64,000 nt of DNA. Source: Afipia sp. Root123D2 (GTDB taxonomy: Bacteria; Pseudomonadota; Alphaproteobacteria; Rhizobiales; Xanthobacteraceae). The translations under genes and the position numbers were made by a program. Of the stretch, positions 1-8,224 are shown in pieces. Position 1 is the stretch's first letter. Each line of letters begins with the position of its first letter. The notes beneath the pieces are model-generated. The model worked only from the letters and a program-made list of their open reading frames with translations. It was not told the DNA's origin and did not search any database. The stretch is from positions 1 to 64,000 of the forward strand of contig NZ_LMDP01000004.1 of NCBI RefSeq assembly GCF_001425835.1. The letters are read 5' to 3'.

Positions 1-1
1 G

Positions 2-127
2 GGCATCATCTCCACCGAGGTCGCGCCGTTCGGCGGGGTCAAGGAAAGCGGCAACGGTCGCGAGGGCTCCAAATACGGCATCGAGGATTATCTCGAGGTC
101 AAATACCTCTGCATGGGCGGAATCTGA
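2..127 (+). CDS. gabD: NAD(P)-dependent succinate-semialdehyde dehydrogenase, C-terminal end (5' end outside window)
   Basis: Only the last 41 codons are present. The peptide ends [20 protein letters not shown]...[16 protein letters not shown]. The PFGG(V/I)[15 protein letters not shown] pattern is the conserved C-terminal tail of the GabD branch of aldehyde dehydrogenases, which oxidise succinate semialdehyde to succinate in the GABA shunt. The catalytic Cys and Glu lie upstream of the window and cannot be checked. A bidirectional terminator follows 33 bp after the stop. Another aldehyde dehydrogenase of the same family is possible, but the [12 protein letters not shown] ending is characteristic of GabD. 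Confidence 0.85.
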   Translation, partial: GIISTEVAPFGGVKESGNGREGSKYGIEDYLEVKYLCMGGI

Positions 128-155
128 GCGCCTTGCCACACGGTCGCCGCGACAA

Positions 156-188
156 CAAAAAGCCGGGCCAGCAAGGCCCGGCTTTTTT
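156..188. terminator. Bidirectional Rho-independent terminator between converging genes
   Basis: A perfect 9-bp stem, AGCCGGGCC (161-169) and GGCCCGGCT (175-183), has a 5-nt loop. It is flanked by an A-run on the left and a T-run (183-188) on the right, so it can terminate both the gabD transcript from the left and the luxR-type transcript from the right. Confidence 0.9.
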
Positions 189-205
189 CATGTGCGGGAA
201 GAAAA

Positions 206-1255
206 TCAGGCCTGGAAGTAGTCCTTGGTCAACACAGCCACCTCGGTCCTGTTACGGGCCTTGAGCTTTCGCATGATGTGACGCAGGTGAACCTTGACGG
301 TGTGCTCGCTCATCTTGAGTTCGAACGCGATCCGCTTGTTGGCCATCCCCTGACACAGTGCGCCAACGACCATCATCTGCCGCTTGGTGAGAAGCTCGGT
401 CGCCCGAGATGTCGCCTCCTGCTTGTTCTGAGTGAATTCGAGACTGCTGGCCGGCACGAATGTGCCGCCGGCCTCCACGCGGCGAACAGCTTCGACCGCG
501 ACGTCGAAGGGCAGACTGGTCGGGATGTAGCCCCGCGCGCCGCTCTTGAGCGTGCGCATGACATAGCTCGCGTCATCGATATCCGACATCACCACGATCG
601 GAACATTGTCCGCGACGGAATCGACAAACTGAAGGTCAGCCATGCTGGACGCCTTGGCGCCGTCCATGAACAGGATGATCACCGTGGGGGCCTGGATATT
701 TCGTTCCGCGTTGTTCGCCCAGTCGCTGATGCACGAGAAATCGAAAACGTCGTGTCCCTCGTAAGAGGCTTCCAGACACCGGACAAAGCAATCGCGAAAC
801 AGGGCGTGTGGATGGACGACAACGATCCCGGGCTTTCCCGACCGCATCGACCGATGCTCAAGGCCGTTGATAACGGTGGTGCGTGGCGGCACTTCGTTGG
901 GCCGGGCAGAACGTCTGAAATCGATACGAGCCTTTTGCGCCGGAGAGTCCAGCTCCTGACAAGTCGCTTCATCGGCGGCGCGGCGCGATCGGAGCGGATC
1001 GCAGGTGAGGCTCGTGGATGATGGCGAAAGCGGGCTGTCAGTTTGGCCTGACGGCGGATGGACTAACCGCGATGCCTCATCGCCGGACGGTTGAGGAGAG
1101 GCCAGCCCACGAGGGGAGCTGGTTGCGGGCTGATCGATGTGACGGGGAGCAATCGCCGTATGGGACAGCGGTTCTGACAGATTGTTGAGAACTTGCGGCT
1201 TCTTGCGAAGAGAAAATGAATCGCCGGCGATACTCATGGCACGCACCTGACTCAA
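206..1255 (-). CDS. LuxR/NarL-type response regulator with degenerate receiver and long disordered N-terminus
   Basis: The 349-residue product has three parts. Residues 1-135 are Ser/Pro/Arg-rich and look disordered. Residues 141-265 resemble a receiver fold. Residues 285-345 are a LuxR helix-turn-helix (LTKRQMMVVGALCQGMANKR, then SEHTVKVHLRHIMRKL). The receiver lacks the expected acidic pair: the usual VDDHPLFR region reads VVVHPHALFR. The phospho-acceptor after beta-3 is also missing or shifted (TVIILFMDG). Phosphorylation-independent control is therefore inferred. Translation could instead start at ATG 847 (Met137), giving a typical 213-residue NarL-type protein. Neither start has a convincing ribosome site. 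No partner kinase gene is adjacent and the targets are unknown. Confidence 0.75.
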   Translation of the reverse strand: MSQVRAMSIAGDSFSLRKKPQVLNNLSEPLSHTAIAPRHIDQPATSSPRGLASPQPSGDEASRLVHPPSGQTDSPLSPSSTSLTCDPLRSRRAADEATCQELDSPAQKARIDFRRSARPNEVPPRTTVINGLEHRSMRSGKPGIVVVHPHALFRDCFVRCLEASYEGHDVFDFSCISDWANNAERNIQAPTVIILFMDGAKASSMADLQFVDSVADNVPIVVMSDIDDASYVMRTLKSGARGYIPTSLPFDVAVEAVRRVEAGGTFVPASSLEFTQNKQEATSRATELLTKRQMMVVGALCQGMANKRIAFELKMSEHTVKVHLRHIMRKLKARNRTEVAVLTKDYFQA

Positions 1256-1728
1256 AACTTGGGTCGCTATAATTCCTAGAAACGCAATTTAAATGACGGA
1301 TTTTTTGAAATTGGTTTGAGTGGAAACTAACGCTCTTTTTTGCATCCCTGCAATGCTTTTGTATGACAGCGGGTTCCGGTTTGCCGGGTGGCGCGGGTCA
1401 GAGTTTCATTCAATCAGTTGGTTACTGCCTCTTTCAAATAGTCGTGTGATGCTGGCATGCCACGCTCCATGACAGCAGTTGGTTTAATCGCGATTGCATG
1501 CTGCGCTCGGTACCTCGGTTGGGAACAGGATCAAAGCTGCGCTCGGACACGCAATCCCTGACGTGCGAGGCGATGGCCGCATGCTGCGATCCGGCAGCCG
1601 TCCGCCCTGCCTCGCAACAGGGTAAAGAAGCGCTCGCCGCCCGGAGGTCCTAGACCGGCGCTCCTCCCAAGGAGGCTTCCGCGATATCAGTTTGGTGCCG
1701 CGCGCTGAATTGGCTAAACAGTGCGAAC
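1256..1728. other. Intergenic region between luxR-type gene and paaX
   Basis: This 473-bp gap should hold the divergent promoters of the regulator on the left and paaX on the right. I see no credible coding sequence, RNA gene or strong palindrome. The only structure is a small CCTCC-CAA-GGAGG dyad at 1663-1675. No clear Shine-Dalgarno sequence precedes paaX. Confidence 0.5.
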
Positions 1729-2601
1729 ATGACCAGACATCCTCTCGCGCTGATCGTCAGCCGGTTCAAACGCGAACCCTCCCGCACCGGTTCGCTGATC
1801 ATCACTTTTTATGGCGATGCGATTCTGCCGCGTGGCGGCTCGGTCTGGCTCGGCACCTTGCTGCAGTTTCTCGAAATGCTGGAGATCGACGGCGGCGTGG
1901 TGCGCACGGCGGTGTCGCGGCTGGCCGCCGATGGCTGGCTCGATCGCGACAAGGTCGGCCGCAAGAGCTTTTACCGGCTGGCAAAACGGGGGCGGGAGCG
2001 GTTCGAGGCCGCCGTCGAGCACGTTTACAATCCCCATCCATCCGACTGGTCAGGACGGTTTGAAGTTCTGCTGATCGGAAACGGCGCCGATCGCGAGTCG
2101 TCGCGCACCGCGCTGATCGAGGCGGGGTTCGGTAATCCGATTCCCGGCGTCTGGGTGGCGCCGTCAGGTGTGCCGGTGCCGCCGGAAGCAGACGGTGCGA
2201 TCCAGCTCGAGGCTTCGGCGGCGGAGGAGGCGGGCCGCCGTCTGATCAGCGAAAGCTGGTCACTGGAGCGGACGGCGGACTCCTATCGCAATTTCCTGAA
2301 AACCTTTTCGCCGTTGAAAGATTGGGCGGCGGGCACCGGCGCGCTCGATCCCGCCGATGCGCTGCTCGCCCGTATCCTGATGATCCATCACTATCGCCGC
2401 GTCATTTTGCGCGATCCGCTGTTGCCGGCGGCCTTGCTGCCGCCCGACTGGCCCGCTGCGGAGGCTCATCAGTTTTGCGGGCGAATGTATCAAGCCCTTT
2501 TGCCGGCTTCGGAAAAGTGGCTGAACGAGCACGGGGAAAGCCATTCCGGGCCGCTGCCTGCACCGGGGGCGGAACTCCGGCGTCGGTTCCCGGCATCATA
2601 A
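1729..2601 (+). CDS. paaX: PaaX-family repressor of phenylacetate catabolism
   Basis: The 290-residue protein has the PaaX layout. A winged-helix N-terminus (about 20-95: SLIITFYGDAILPRGGSVWL, RTAVSRLAADGWLDR, KSFYRLAKRGRERF) is followed by the PaaX central domain (GRFEVLLIG..., PGVWVAPSG) and a helical C-terminus with FLKTFSPL and LLARILMIHHYRRVILRDP. PaaX proteins repress paa operons and are released by phenylacetyl-CoA. The gene sits 68 bp upstream of paaA on the same strand, which fits control of the adjacent paaABCDE operon. Family length is about 300 residues, so the gene looks intact. Confidence 0.92.
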   Translation: MTRHPLALIVSRFKREPSRTGSLIITFYGDAILPRGGSVWLGTLLQFLEMLEIDGGVVRTAVSRLAADGWLDRDKVGRKSFYRLAKRGRERFEAAVEHVYNPHPSDWSGRFEVLLIGNGADRESSRTALIEAGFGNPIPGVWVAPSGVPVPPEADGAIQLEASAAEEAGRRLISESWSLERTADSYRNFLKTFSPLKDWAAGTGALDPADALLARILMIHHYRRVILRDPLLPAALLPPDWPAAEAHQFCGRMYQALLPASEKWLNEHGESHSGPLPAPGAELRRRFPAS

Positions 2602-2669
2602 CGTATTACATAATTTACTTGTGATCATATTTTTCTGTTATATATTTATCCCGTCTTAGGGAGACAGCC
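2602..2669 (+). promoter_or_regulatory. AT-rich promoter/operator region of the paaABCDE operon
   Basis: The gap is strikingly AT-rich against its surroundings. A possible -35 CTTGTG (2618-2623) is followed after 17 nt by TATATT (2641-2646), giving a transcription start about 20 nt before the paaA ATG. A GGGAG ribosome site lies at 2659-2663. An imperfect dyad (ATCATAACG...CTTGTGAT, 2595-2625) overlaps the paaX stop and is a candidate PaaX operator. The boxes are inferred by eye. Confidence 0.5.
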
Positions 2670-3671
2670 ATGTACACTCAGGCCCTGAATGCGCCGGAGA
2701 GCGAAGAGCGCTTTGCCGAGGATGCCGAGAAGTCCGCCCGGTTCGAGGCGCGCGTCGCGGCAGAGGAAAAAATAGAGGCCAACGACTGGATGCCGGCGGC
2801 CTATCGCAAGACGCTGACGCGGCAGATTTCCCAGCATGCCCATTCCGAAATCGTCGGCATGCTGCCGGAAGGCAACTGGATCACCCGCGCGCCGACGCTG
2901 CGCCGCAAGGCCGCGCTGCTCGCCAAGGTGCAGGACGAGTGCGGCCACGGGCTTTATCTTTACGCCGCCGCCGAGACGCTCGGTACATCCCGCGAAGAGC
3001 TGGTCGACCAGATGCTCAGCGGGAAAGCGAAGTATTCCTCGATCTTCAATTATCCGACACTGACCTGGGCCGACATCGGCGCGATCGGCTGGCTGGTCGA
3101 TGGCGCGGCGATCATGAACCAGATCCCGCTGTGCCGTTGCTCCTACGGCCCCTATGCCCGCGCCATGATCCGCGTCTGCAAGGAAGAGTCGTTCCATCAG
3201 CGTCAGGGTTACGAGATCATGATGACGCTGGCGAAAGGCACACCCGAGCAGAAGGCGATGGCGCAGAACGCGCTCGACCGCTGGTGGTGGCCGTGCCTGA
3301 TGATGTTCGGCCCGCCGGATGGGCAGAGCCAGCATAGCGATCAATCGACGCGCTGGAAGATCAAGCGTTTTTCCAATGATGAACTCCGCCAGAAATTCGT
3401 CGATGCCACCGTGCCGCAGGCTCAGTATCTCGGCCTGACGATGCCCGATCCCGATCTCAAACTGAACGAAGAGACCGGCCATTGGGAATATGGTGCCATC
3501 GACTGGAACGAATTCCGCGAAGTGCTCTCCGGCAACGGACCGTGCAATCGCGATCGCATAGCTGCGCGCCGCAAGGCTCACGATGAGGGTGCGTGGGTTC
3601 GCGAGGCTGCAGTGGCCTATGCTGAAAAACAACAGGCTCGCCGCGCCGCCACGGCGCAGGCTGCCGAGTAG
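2670..3671 (+). CDS. paaA: 1,2-phenylacetyl-CoA epoxidase, catalytic subunit PaaA
   Basis: PaaA is the di-iron catalytic subunit of the PaaABCE multicomponent monooxygenase, which converts phenylacetyl-CoA to its ring 1,2-epoxide with O2 and NADPH in the cytoplasm. The 333-residue protein shows both ferritin-like metal motifs: E90-C-G-H93 in [13 protein letters not shown] and E173-S-F-H176 in [13 protein letters not shown]. The conserved [13 protein letters not shown] segment follows. The length matches the family (about 310-330). It is the first gene of paaABCDE, with a GGGAG ribosome site 7 nt upstream. Confidence 0.97.
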   Translation: MYTQALNAPESEERFAEDAEKSARFEARVAAEEKIEANDWMPAAYRKTLTRQISQHAHSEIVGMLPEGNWITRAPTLRRKAALLAKVQDECGHGLYLYAAAETLGTSREELVDQMLSGKAKYSSIFNYPTLTWADIGAIGWLVDGAAIMNQIPLCRCSYGPYARAMIRVCKEESFHQRQGYEIMMTLAKGTPEQKAMAQNALDRWWWPCLMMFGPPDGQSQHSDQSTRWKIKRFSNDELRQKFVDATVPQAQYLGLTMPDPDLKLNEETGHWEYGAIDWNEFREVLSGNGPCNRDRIAARRKAHDEGAWVREAAVAYAEKQQARRAATAQAAE

Positions 3672-3684
3672 GTCGGAGAGAACC

Positions 3685-3972
3685 ATGACCGTGCAGAATA
3701 TCCAGCTCTGGGAAGTGTTTATCCGCAGCCGCAACGGGCTGGCGCACAAGCATGTCGGCTCGCTCCATGCCACCGACGCCACGTTGGCATTGCTGGCCGC
3801 GCGCGACATCTATACGCGGCGCGGCGAGGGCCTTTCGGTGTGGGTGGTCCCGTCGAACGCCATCGTCGCCTCCGATCCGTCGGAGAAGGACATGATGTTC
3901 GAGCCGGCGATATCGAAGATCTACCGGCATCCCACGTTCTACGATGTGCCCGAGGAAGTCGGGCATATGTGA
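3685..3972 (+). CDS. paaB: 1,2-phenylacetyl-CoA epoxidase subunit PaaB
   Basis: This 95-residue small subunit is part of the epoxidase complex. Recognisable segments are LWEVFIRSRNGLAHKHVGSL near the N-terminus, then ARDIYTRRGEGLSVWVVPS, all typical of PaaB. I chose ATG 3685, 13 bp after the paaA stop and preceded by GGAGAG. A longer in-frame reading from 3583 would run into paaA coding sequence. A palindromic repeat begins 3 bp after the stop and separates it from paaC. Confidence 0.95.
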   Translation: MTVQNIQLWEVFIRSRNGLAHKHVGSLHATDATLALLAARDIYTRRGEGLSVWVVPSNAIVASDPSEKDMMFEPAISKIYRHPTFYDVPEEVGHM

Positions 3973-3975
3973 TTT

Positions 3976-4005
3976 GTCATGGCCGGGCTTGTCCCGGCCA
4001 TCCAC
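3976..4005. repeat. REP-like palindrome inside the paa operon
   Basis: A perfect 9-bp stem, ATGGCCGGG (3979-3987) and CCCGGCCAT (3993-4001), encloses CTTGT. The same stem recurs at 45531-45553 and, with different flanks, near 53263 and 53323. It is followed by CCACG as in the other copies. There is no T-run, so it is unlikely to be a complete terminator. It may protect mRNA or tune expression between paaB and paaC. Confidence 0.75.
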
Positions 4006-4094
4006 GTCTTTCAAAGATTCAGTAAGGCGTGAGTGTCCGCGATAAGCGCGAGCATGACGGGTGCCAAGACCAGCTCTTCAGAACAAGGTTGCTT

Positions 4095-4871
4095 ATGGCC
4101 ATCGCCTCCATCTCCGTTACTGAAAGTCCATTGGTGCTGTACACGCTGCGCCGCGCCGACGATGCGCTGATCCTCGGTCATCGGCTGTCAGAATGGTGCG
4201 GCCACGCGCCGATGATGGAAGAGGACATGGCGCTCGCCAATATGGGCCTCGACCTGATCGGCCAGGCACGTGAGCTTTATAGCTATGCCGCCAAGGTGGA
4301 AGGCGCCGGCAACGACGAAGACAAGTTCGCCTATCTGCGCGACGTGCGGCAGTATCGCAATCTGCTGCTGGTCGAGCAGCCCAATGGCGATTTCGCCCAC
4401 ACCATTGTCCGCCAGTTTGTTTATTCAGCGTTCGCCGACCCGTACTGGCGCGCGATGATGGCCTCGAAAGATGCGACGCTGGCCGCAATCGCCGCCAAAT
4501 CCGAAAAGGAAAGCGCCTATCACCTGCGTCATTGCTCCGAATGGGTGATCCGCCTCGGCGATGGAACCGATGAAAGCCATCGCCGCGCGCAGGACGCGGT
4601 CGACAATCTGTGGGCTTTCACAGGCGAGATGTTCCACACCGACGCCAGCGATGCCGAACTGATCTCGAACGGCATCGCGGTCGATCCCGAGAGTTTGCGA
4701 AATCAGTGGTTGCGTACGGTGACCGACGTGCTTTCCGTTGCGACGCTCGATATACCAAAAAGCGACTGGATGCAGAAGGGCGGCCGCAGCGGCAGCCACA
4801 CCGAACATCTCGGTCATCTTCTCAGCGAGCTGCAATCGCTGCAGCGCAGCTTCCCGGGCGCGACATGGTGA
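4095..4871 (+). CDS. paaC: 1,2-phenylacetyl-CoA epoxidase, structural subunit PaaC
   Basis: PaaC is the second ferritin-like subunit, which scaffolds PaaA and has lost catalytic function. The 258-residue product contains SPLVLYTLRRADDALILGHRLSEWCGHAP, MALANMGLDLIGQARELYSYAA and LRHCSEWVIRLGDGTDESHRR motifs. I chose ATG 4095 over an in-frame GTG at 4029 because the extra 22 residues are charged, unlike the family, and overlap the region just after the repeat. The stop overlaps the paaD start by 7 bp, indicating translational coupling. Confidence 0.95.
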   Translation: MAIASISVTESPLVLYTLRRADDALILGHRLSEWCGHAPMMEEDMALANMGLDLIGQARELYSYAAKVEGAGNDEDKFAYLRDVRQYRNLLLVEQPNGDFAHTIVRQFVYSAFADPYWRAMMASKDATLAAIAAKSEKESAYHLRHCSEWVIRLGDGTDESHRRAQDAVDNLWAFTGEMFHTDASDAELISNGIAVDPESLRNQWLRTVTDVLSVATLDIPKSDWMQKGGRSGSHTEHLGHLLSELQSLQRSFPGATW

Positions 4872-5365
4872 CCTCCACCCATAACGCCGATTTGCGTCAG
4901 CGTGTCTGGGACGCCGCGGCGCAGGTGGTCGATCCGGAGATTCCGGTTCTGACCATTGCCGATCTCGGCGTGTTGCGAGATGTGACGGTGACCGGCGACG
5001 GCGTCGAGGTCGCGATCACGCCGACTTATTCCGGCTGTCCGGCGATGAACATGATCGCACTGGAAATCGAACTCGCGCTGGAGCGCGAAGGCATCCGCAA
5101 TCCGACAATCCGCACCGTGCTGTCGCCGGCGTGGACAACCGACTGGATGAGTGAGCAGGGCCGCCGCAAGCTGAAGGATTACGGCATCGCGCCTCCGCAG
5201 GCCGGTGGTGGCCGCCGCGCACTGTTTGGCGAACAGCATGTGGCTTGTCCGCAATGTGGTTCGGTCGATACTGAAGTGTTGTCCGAATTCGGCTCGACCT
5301 CATGCAAGGCGTTGTGGCGCTGCAAGGCCTGCCGCGAACCGTTCGACTATTTCAAGTGTCATTAA
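4865..5365 (+). CDS. paaD: PaaD, iron-sulfur assembly-type (MIP18/SufT-like) accessory protein of the epoxidase
   Basis: The 166-residue protein has a MIP18/DUF59 N-terminal domain (VVDPEIPVLTIADLGVLRDV, then TYSGCPAMNMI with Cys58). Its C-terminal metal-binding module holds CPQC (C128, C131), C147, C153-K-A-C156 and a terminal Cys. PaaD is needed for an active epoxidase in vivo, probably by helping to mature the iron-sulfur or di-iron component. ATG 4865 lies inside the paaC stop region (ATGGTGA), the usual coupling in this operon. Confidence 0.94.
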   Translation: MVTSTHNADLRQRVWDAAAQVVDPEIPVLTIADLGVLRDVTVTGDGVEVAITPTYSGCPAMNMIALEIELALEREGIRNPTIRTVLSPAWTTDWMSEQGRRKLKDYGIAPPQAGGGRRALFGEQHVACPQCGSVDTEVLSEFGSTSCKALWRCKACREPFDYFKCH

Positions 5366-5413
5366 CGCGTATTCCGCAAAAGTGGATACCGGTTTTGCGA
5401 TCAGAATACGCGT
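5365..5413. repeat. Nested palindromic repeat between paaD and paaE
   Basis: Outer arms ACGCGTATTC (5365-5374) and GAATACGCGT (5404-5413) are perfect. Inner arms GCAAAA (5376-5381) and TTTTGC (5393-5398) flank GTGGATACCGG. This is a different family from the GGCCGGG repeats. It resembles the dispersed CGGAAAAGTG-ACCGGTTTTCCG elements I associate with Bradyrhizobiaceae. It starts on the last base of the paaD stop codon. Confidence 0.7.
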
Positions 5414-5430
5414 CAACAGATCGACTTCAA

Positions 5431-6510
5431 ATGTCCCACACTCCGAAATTCCATCGCCTTGCCATCCACGACCTGCGCCGCGAGACCTCCGACGCGGTCT
5501 CGATGACATTCGCCATTCCAGATGAACTGGCGGAGGATTACGCCTTCACGCCGGGGCAATATCTCACGTTGCGCACCTCGCTGGACGGCGAGGAAGTGCG
5601 CCGGTCTTATTCGATCTGCTCTAGCCCGGACGATCGCGAATTGCGGATCGCGGTCAAGAAGGTCGATGGCGGTGCGTTCTCAAGCTGGGCGCTTGATGAG
5701 CTCAAGTCCGGCGACGAACTCGATGTGATGACGCCGACCGGGCGTTTCGGCGTCGCGCACGCGCCGGAGGAGGCGCGGGTCCATGTCGGCTTCGCTGCCG
5801 GCTCCGGCATCACGCCGATCCTGTCGATTGTGCGCGGCGTTCTTGCCCGCGAGCCGCACAGCCGATTTTTCCTGTTCTACGGCAACCGAGCTACCAACGG
5901 CATCCTGTTTCGCGAAACGCTGGAGGAATTGAAAGACCGCTTCATGGGCCGGCTGTCGGTGTTCCATGTGCTGTCGCAGGAGGAGCAGGATCTTCCCATT
6001 CTTCACGGCCGGCTCGACCGCGACAAGGTGAGTGTGCTGTTGCGCGCGATGGTGCCTGCCGCGGCAGTGGATCATGTGTTCGTCTGTGGACCGGTCGCCA
6101 TGAGCGAGGAGATCGAGGCGACATGTATCGACCTCGGTATTGCCGCCGAGCGGATTCACGTCGAACGCTTCGTCTCGGAATTCGGCGGCAAGCCGCGGCC
6201 GAAAGTCGTGATCGCGCCGGAGGCGCCGCCCAAGGCGATTGCCTCATTGATCGTCGACGGCAAGCGCAAGGATGTGCCGGTTGCGGAAGGCGAAGCCATT
6301 CTCGATGCCGCGCTGCGCGCAGGCATGGATCTGCCCTATGCCTGCAAGGGTGGCATGTGCAGCACCTGTCGCGCCAAGATCGTCGAGGGCGAGACGCGGA
6401 TGGATGTCAATTATTCGCTGGAGCCGTGGGAGCTTGAGGCGGGCTTCGTGTTGACCTGTCAGGCTCATCCGGTGTCGGAGCGCGTCGTGGTCGATTACGA
6501 CCAGATGTAA
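5431..6510 (+). CDS. paaE: 1,2-phenylacetyl-CoA epoxidase reductase subunit PaaE
   Basis: PaaE passes electrons from NADPH through FAD and a [2Fe-2S] cluster to the PaaA di-iron site. The 359-residue protein has the FAD-binding motif RSYSIC (58-63), a nucleotide-binding region GFAAGSGITPILSI (120-133), and a C-terminal plant-type ferredoxin domain with C305, C310, C313 and C343. ATG 5431 gives the family length (about 355). A longer in-frame reading from 5302 would overlap paaD. It is the last gene of the plus-strand paa operon and converges on a thioesterase gene 6 bp away. Confidence 0.95.
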   Translation: MSHTPKFHRLAIHDLRRETSDAVSMTFAIPDELAEDYAFTPGQYLTLRTSLDGEEVRRSYSICSSPDDRELRIAVKKVDGGAFSSWALDELKSGDELDVMTPTGRFGVAHAPEEARVHVGFAAGSGITPILSIVRGVLAREPHSRFFLFYGNRATNGILFRETLEELKDRFMGRLSVFHVLSQEEQDLPILHGRLDRDKVSVLLRAMVPAAAVDHVFVCGPVAMSEEIEATCIDLGIAAERIHVERFVSEFGGKPRPKVVIAPEAPPKAIASLIVDGKRKDVPVAEGEAILDAALRAGMDLPYACKGGMCSTCRAKIVEGETRMDVNYSLEPWELEAGFVLTCQAHPVSERVVVDYDQM

Positions 6511-6516
6511 GCGGCG

Positions 6517-6942
6517 CTATTTGGCGTCGCGCATCAGGGCGTAGGCGGTTTGTGCCATCGCCACCGGGCGCTCGTCGCCATCCACTTTCAAAGTCACGCT
6601 GCCGAACGCCATGGTTTTGCCGGCGCGCACGACACGGGCTTCCGCGAGCACGTCGGCTTTCGCGGCGGGCCGCAGGAAATGGATCGACTGGTCGACCGTG
6701 GTCATCGGGATATAGCTGCCGACCGCGCCGGACACCGCGAACACCATCGCGGTATCGGCAAGGCTCATCAGTGCCTGGCCGCAGATCACGCCGTTGTCGC
6801 GGCAGAGCTTGTCCGAGAATTTCATCCGCAGCACGGCGGCGTCAGCGCTGACGCTCTCAACCGACAGATCGAGGTCCTGCACCCACCGGGCGAATACCGT
6901 ATTCAGCAGGTCGGTGGCGGCGGTCGTATCGAACGTCGTCAT
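6517..6942 (-). CDS. PaaI-type hotdog thioesterase family protein
   Basis: The 141-residue hotdog-fold protein carries the family hallmark LCRDNGVICGQALMSLADTAM, the counterpart of the NG-xxHGG-xxxLAD active-site helix, although the His-Gly-Gly step is replaced by C-G-Q. Such enzymes hydrolyse acyl- or aryl-CoA esters. It ends the minus-strand set behind the P450 gene, 21 bp downstream of it. It is distinct from the second thioesterase at 12649-13119. The substrate is unknown; a role in releasing trapped CoA during aromatic catabolism is inferred. Confidence 0.8.
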   Translation of the reverse strand: MTTFDTTAATDLLNTVFARWVQDLDLSVESVSADAAVLRMKFSDKLCRDNGVICGQALMSLADTAMVFAVSGAVGSYIPMTTVDQSIHFLRPAAKADVLAEARVVRAGKTMAFGSVTLKVDGDERPVAMAQTAYALMRDAK

Positions 6943-6963
6943 GGAATGTCCTTGTAATGCGGA

Positions 6964-8199
6964 TCAGGTGAGGGTGACGGGAAGCGATGTGAAGCCGCGA
7001 AACCGGGCGCGTCGCGCGCGCTGTGCCAAGCCTGCGGCAGCGAAGCGAGGGAAGCGCGCCATGAAGCGGCCGATGGCGATGCGGCCTTCCAGGCGCGCAA
7101 GGTTCAGCCCGACGCAGGCATGCGGACCCGACGCAAACGCCAGATGACGATTTGGCGCGCGTCCGATGTCGAGGCGATCGGGATTCTCGAATTGCGCCGG
7201 GTCGCGGTTGGCCGCGCCGATGCACAGCGTGATGAGCGTGCCTTCGGGGATGACGACCTCATCGAGCGTGGTGTCCTGGGTAACGCGGCGGTTGCCGAGC
7301 TGGTTGGAGCTTTCGAACCGCAGGAACTCCTCGATCGCTGGCTTGATCAATGATGGCTCGTCGATCAGACGCTGCCGCTCGCCGGGATAGCGCAGCATCA
7401 GTTCGAGACCATTGCCGATCAGGTTGCTGGTGGTCTCGTGTCCGGCGTTGAGGACGAAGATGCAATTCTGCAGCAGTTCGATTTCGCTGAGACGTTCGCC
7501 ATTGGTCTCGCCCTGGATCAGACGTGTGAGCACGTCGCGCTCGGAGTCACCGGGGTTGCGACGGCGCTCGGTGACAAGTTGCTTCAGGTAGGCGAGGAAT
7601 TCATCGACCGCCCGTTCTCCGGCACTCTGAACCTCCGGCGACAGCACTGGCTCGAGCGCGCCGAGGATCGCCAGCGACCAGCCGCGCAGCGGGCCGCGAT
7701 CTGCGTGAGGCACCGCGAGCAGATTGCCGATCACTTCCACCGGAATCGCGGCGGCGAAATCCGCGATCAGGTCGGCATGGCCCTTGGCTTCCATGTCATC
7801 GAGCAGGCGATCGACGAGCGCGACCAATGCCGGCTCCATCTCGGCGATGGCGCGCGGGTTGAGCGCGCCGGCGATCAGGCGGCGAACGCGCGTATGCAGC
7901 GGCGGATCGTTGAACACCAGGCTGGTGGTGTGATGTTGATAGAGCAGTGAGCCGGTGCCGTATTTCGGTGCGAACTCGATCTTCTTGTCCGAGCTGAATC
8001 GTGCCGTGTCTTTATAAATGGCCTCAAGATCGCGATGCCGGGTCAGGAACAGCGATCCGTCCGCCATGCGGTGGATCGGGTCGCCGTCCTGCAGTGCGCG
8101 ATAGGTCGGATAGGGGTCGGCATAGAAAGAATCCGGCAGGTCCTTCAGCGAGAACCCGCGAACGATCTCCAAGGTGTCAGCATCGCCTGCCGGCATCAT
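6964..8199 (-). CDS. Cytochrome P450, bacterial soluble class
   Basis: The 411-residue P450 has every landmark: the I-helix oxygen-binding motif AGHETT (252-257), the ExxR pair E291-R294, and the heme-binding loop FASGPHACVG with Cys362 as thiolate ligand. There is no membrane anchor. It would hydroxylate a small molecule using a ferredoxin and reductase, neither of which is adjacent. It lies between an EthD-like gene and a thioesterase within the minus-strand paa transcript. The substrate cannot be read from the sequence; an aromatic or alkyl compound feeding phenylacetate metabolism is inferred. Confidence 0.92.
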   Translation of the reverse strand: MMPAGDADTLEIVRGFSLKDLPDSFYADPYPTYRALQDGDPIHRMADGSLFLTRHRDLEAIYKDTARFSSDKKIEFAPKYGTGSLLYQHHTTSLVFNDPPLHTRVRRLIAGALNPRAIAEMEPALVALVDRLLDDMEAKGHADLIADFAAAIPVEVIGNLLAVPHADRGPLRGWSLAILGALEPVLSPEVQSAGERAVDEFLAYLKQLVTERRRNPGDSERDVLTRLIQGETNGERLSEIELLQNCIFVLNAGHETTSNLIGNGLELMLRYPGERQRLIDEPSLIKPAIEEFLRFESSNQLGNRRVTQDTTLDEVVIPEGTLITLCIGAANRDPAQFENPDRLDIGRAPNRHLAFASGPHACVGLNLARLEGRIAIGRFMARFPRFAAAGLAQRARRARFRGFTSLPVTLT

Positions 8200-8224
8200 C
8201 GCGCGATCTCCTGGCCGTTTCGGC

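Noticed and set aside
1256-1728. RNA gene or riboswitch in the long gap before paaX
   Set aside because: No cloverleaf, conserved aptamer core or strong terminator-antiterminator pair could be drawn by eye.
2646-3809. Long minus-strand open frame across paaA (387 codons)
   Set aside because: It mirrors paaA codon structure and has no family resemblance; paaA is certain. Many similar antisense frames in this high-GC window were dropped for the same reason.
4029-4094. Longer PaaC start at GTG 4029
   Set aside because: The added 22 residues are charged and not family-like; ATG 4095 gives the usual PaaC N-terminus.
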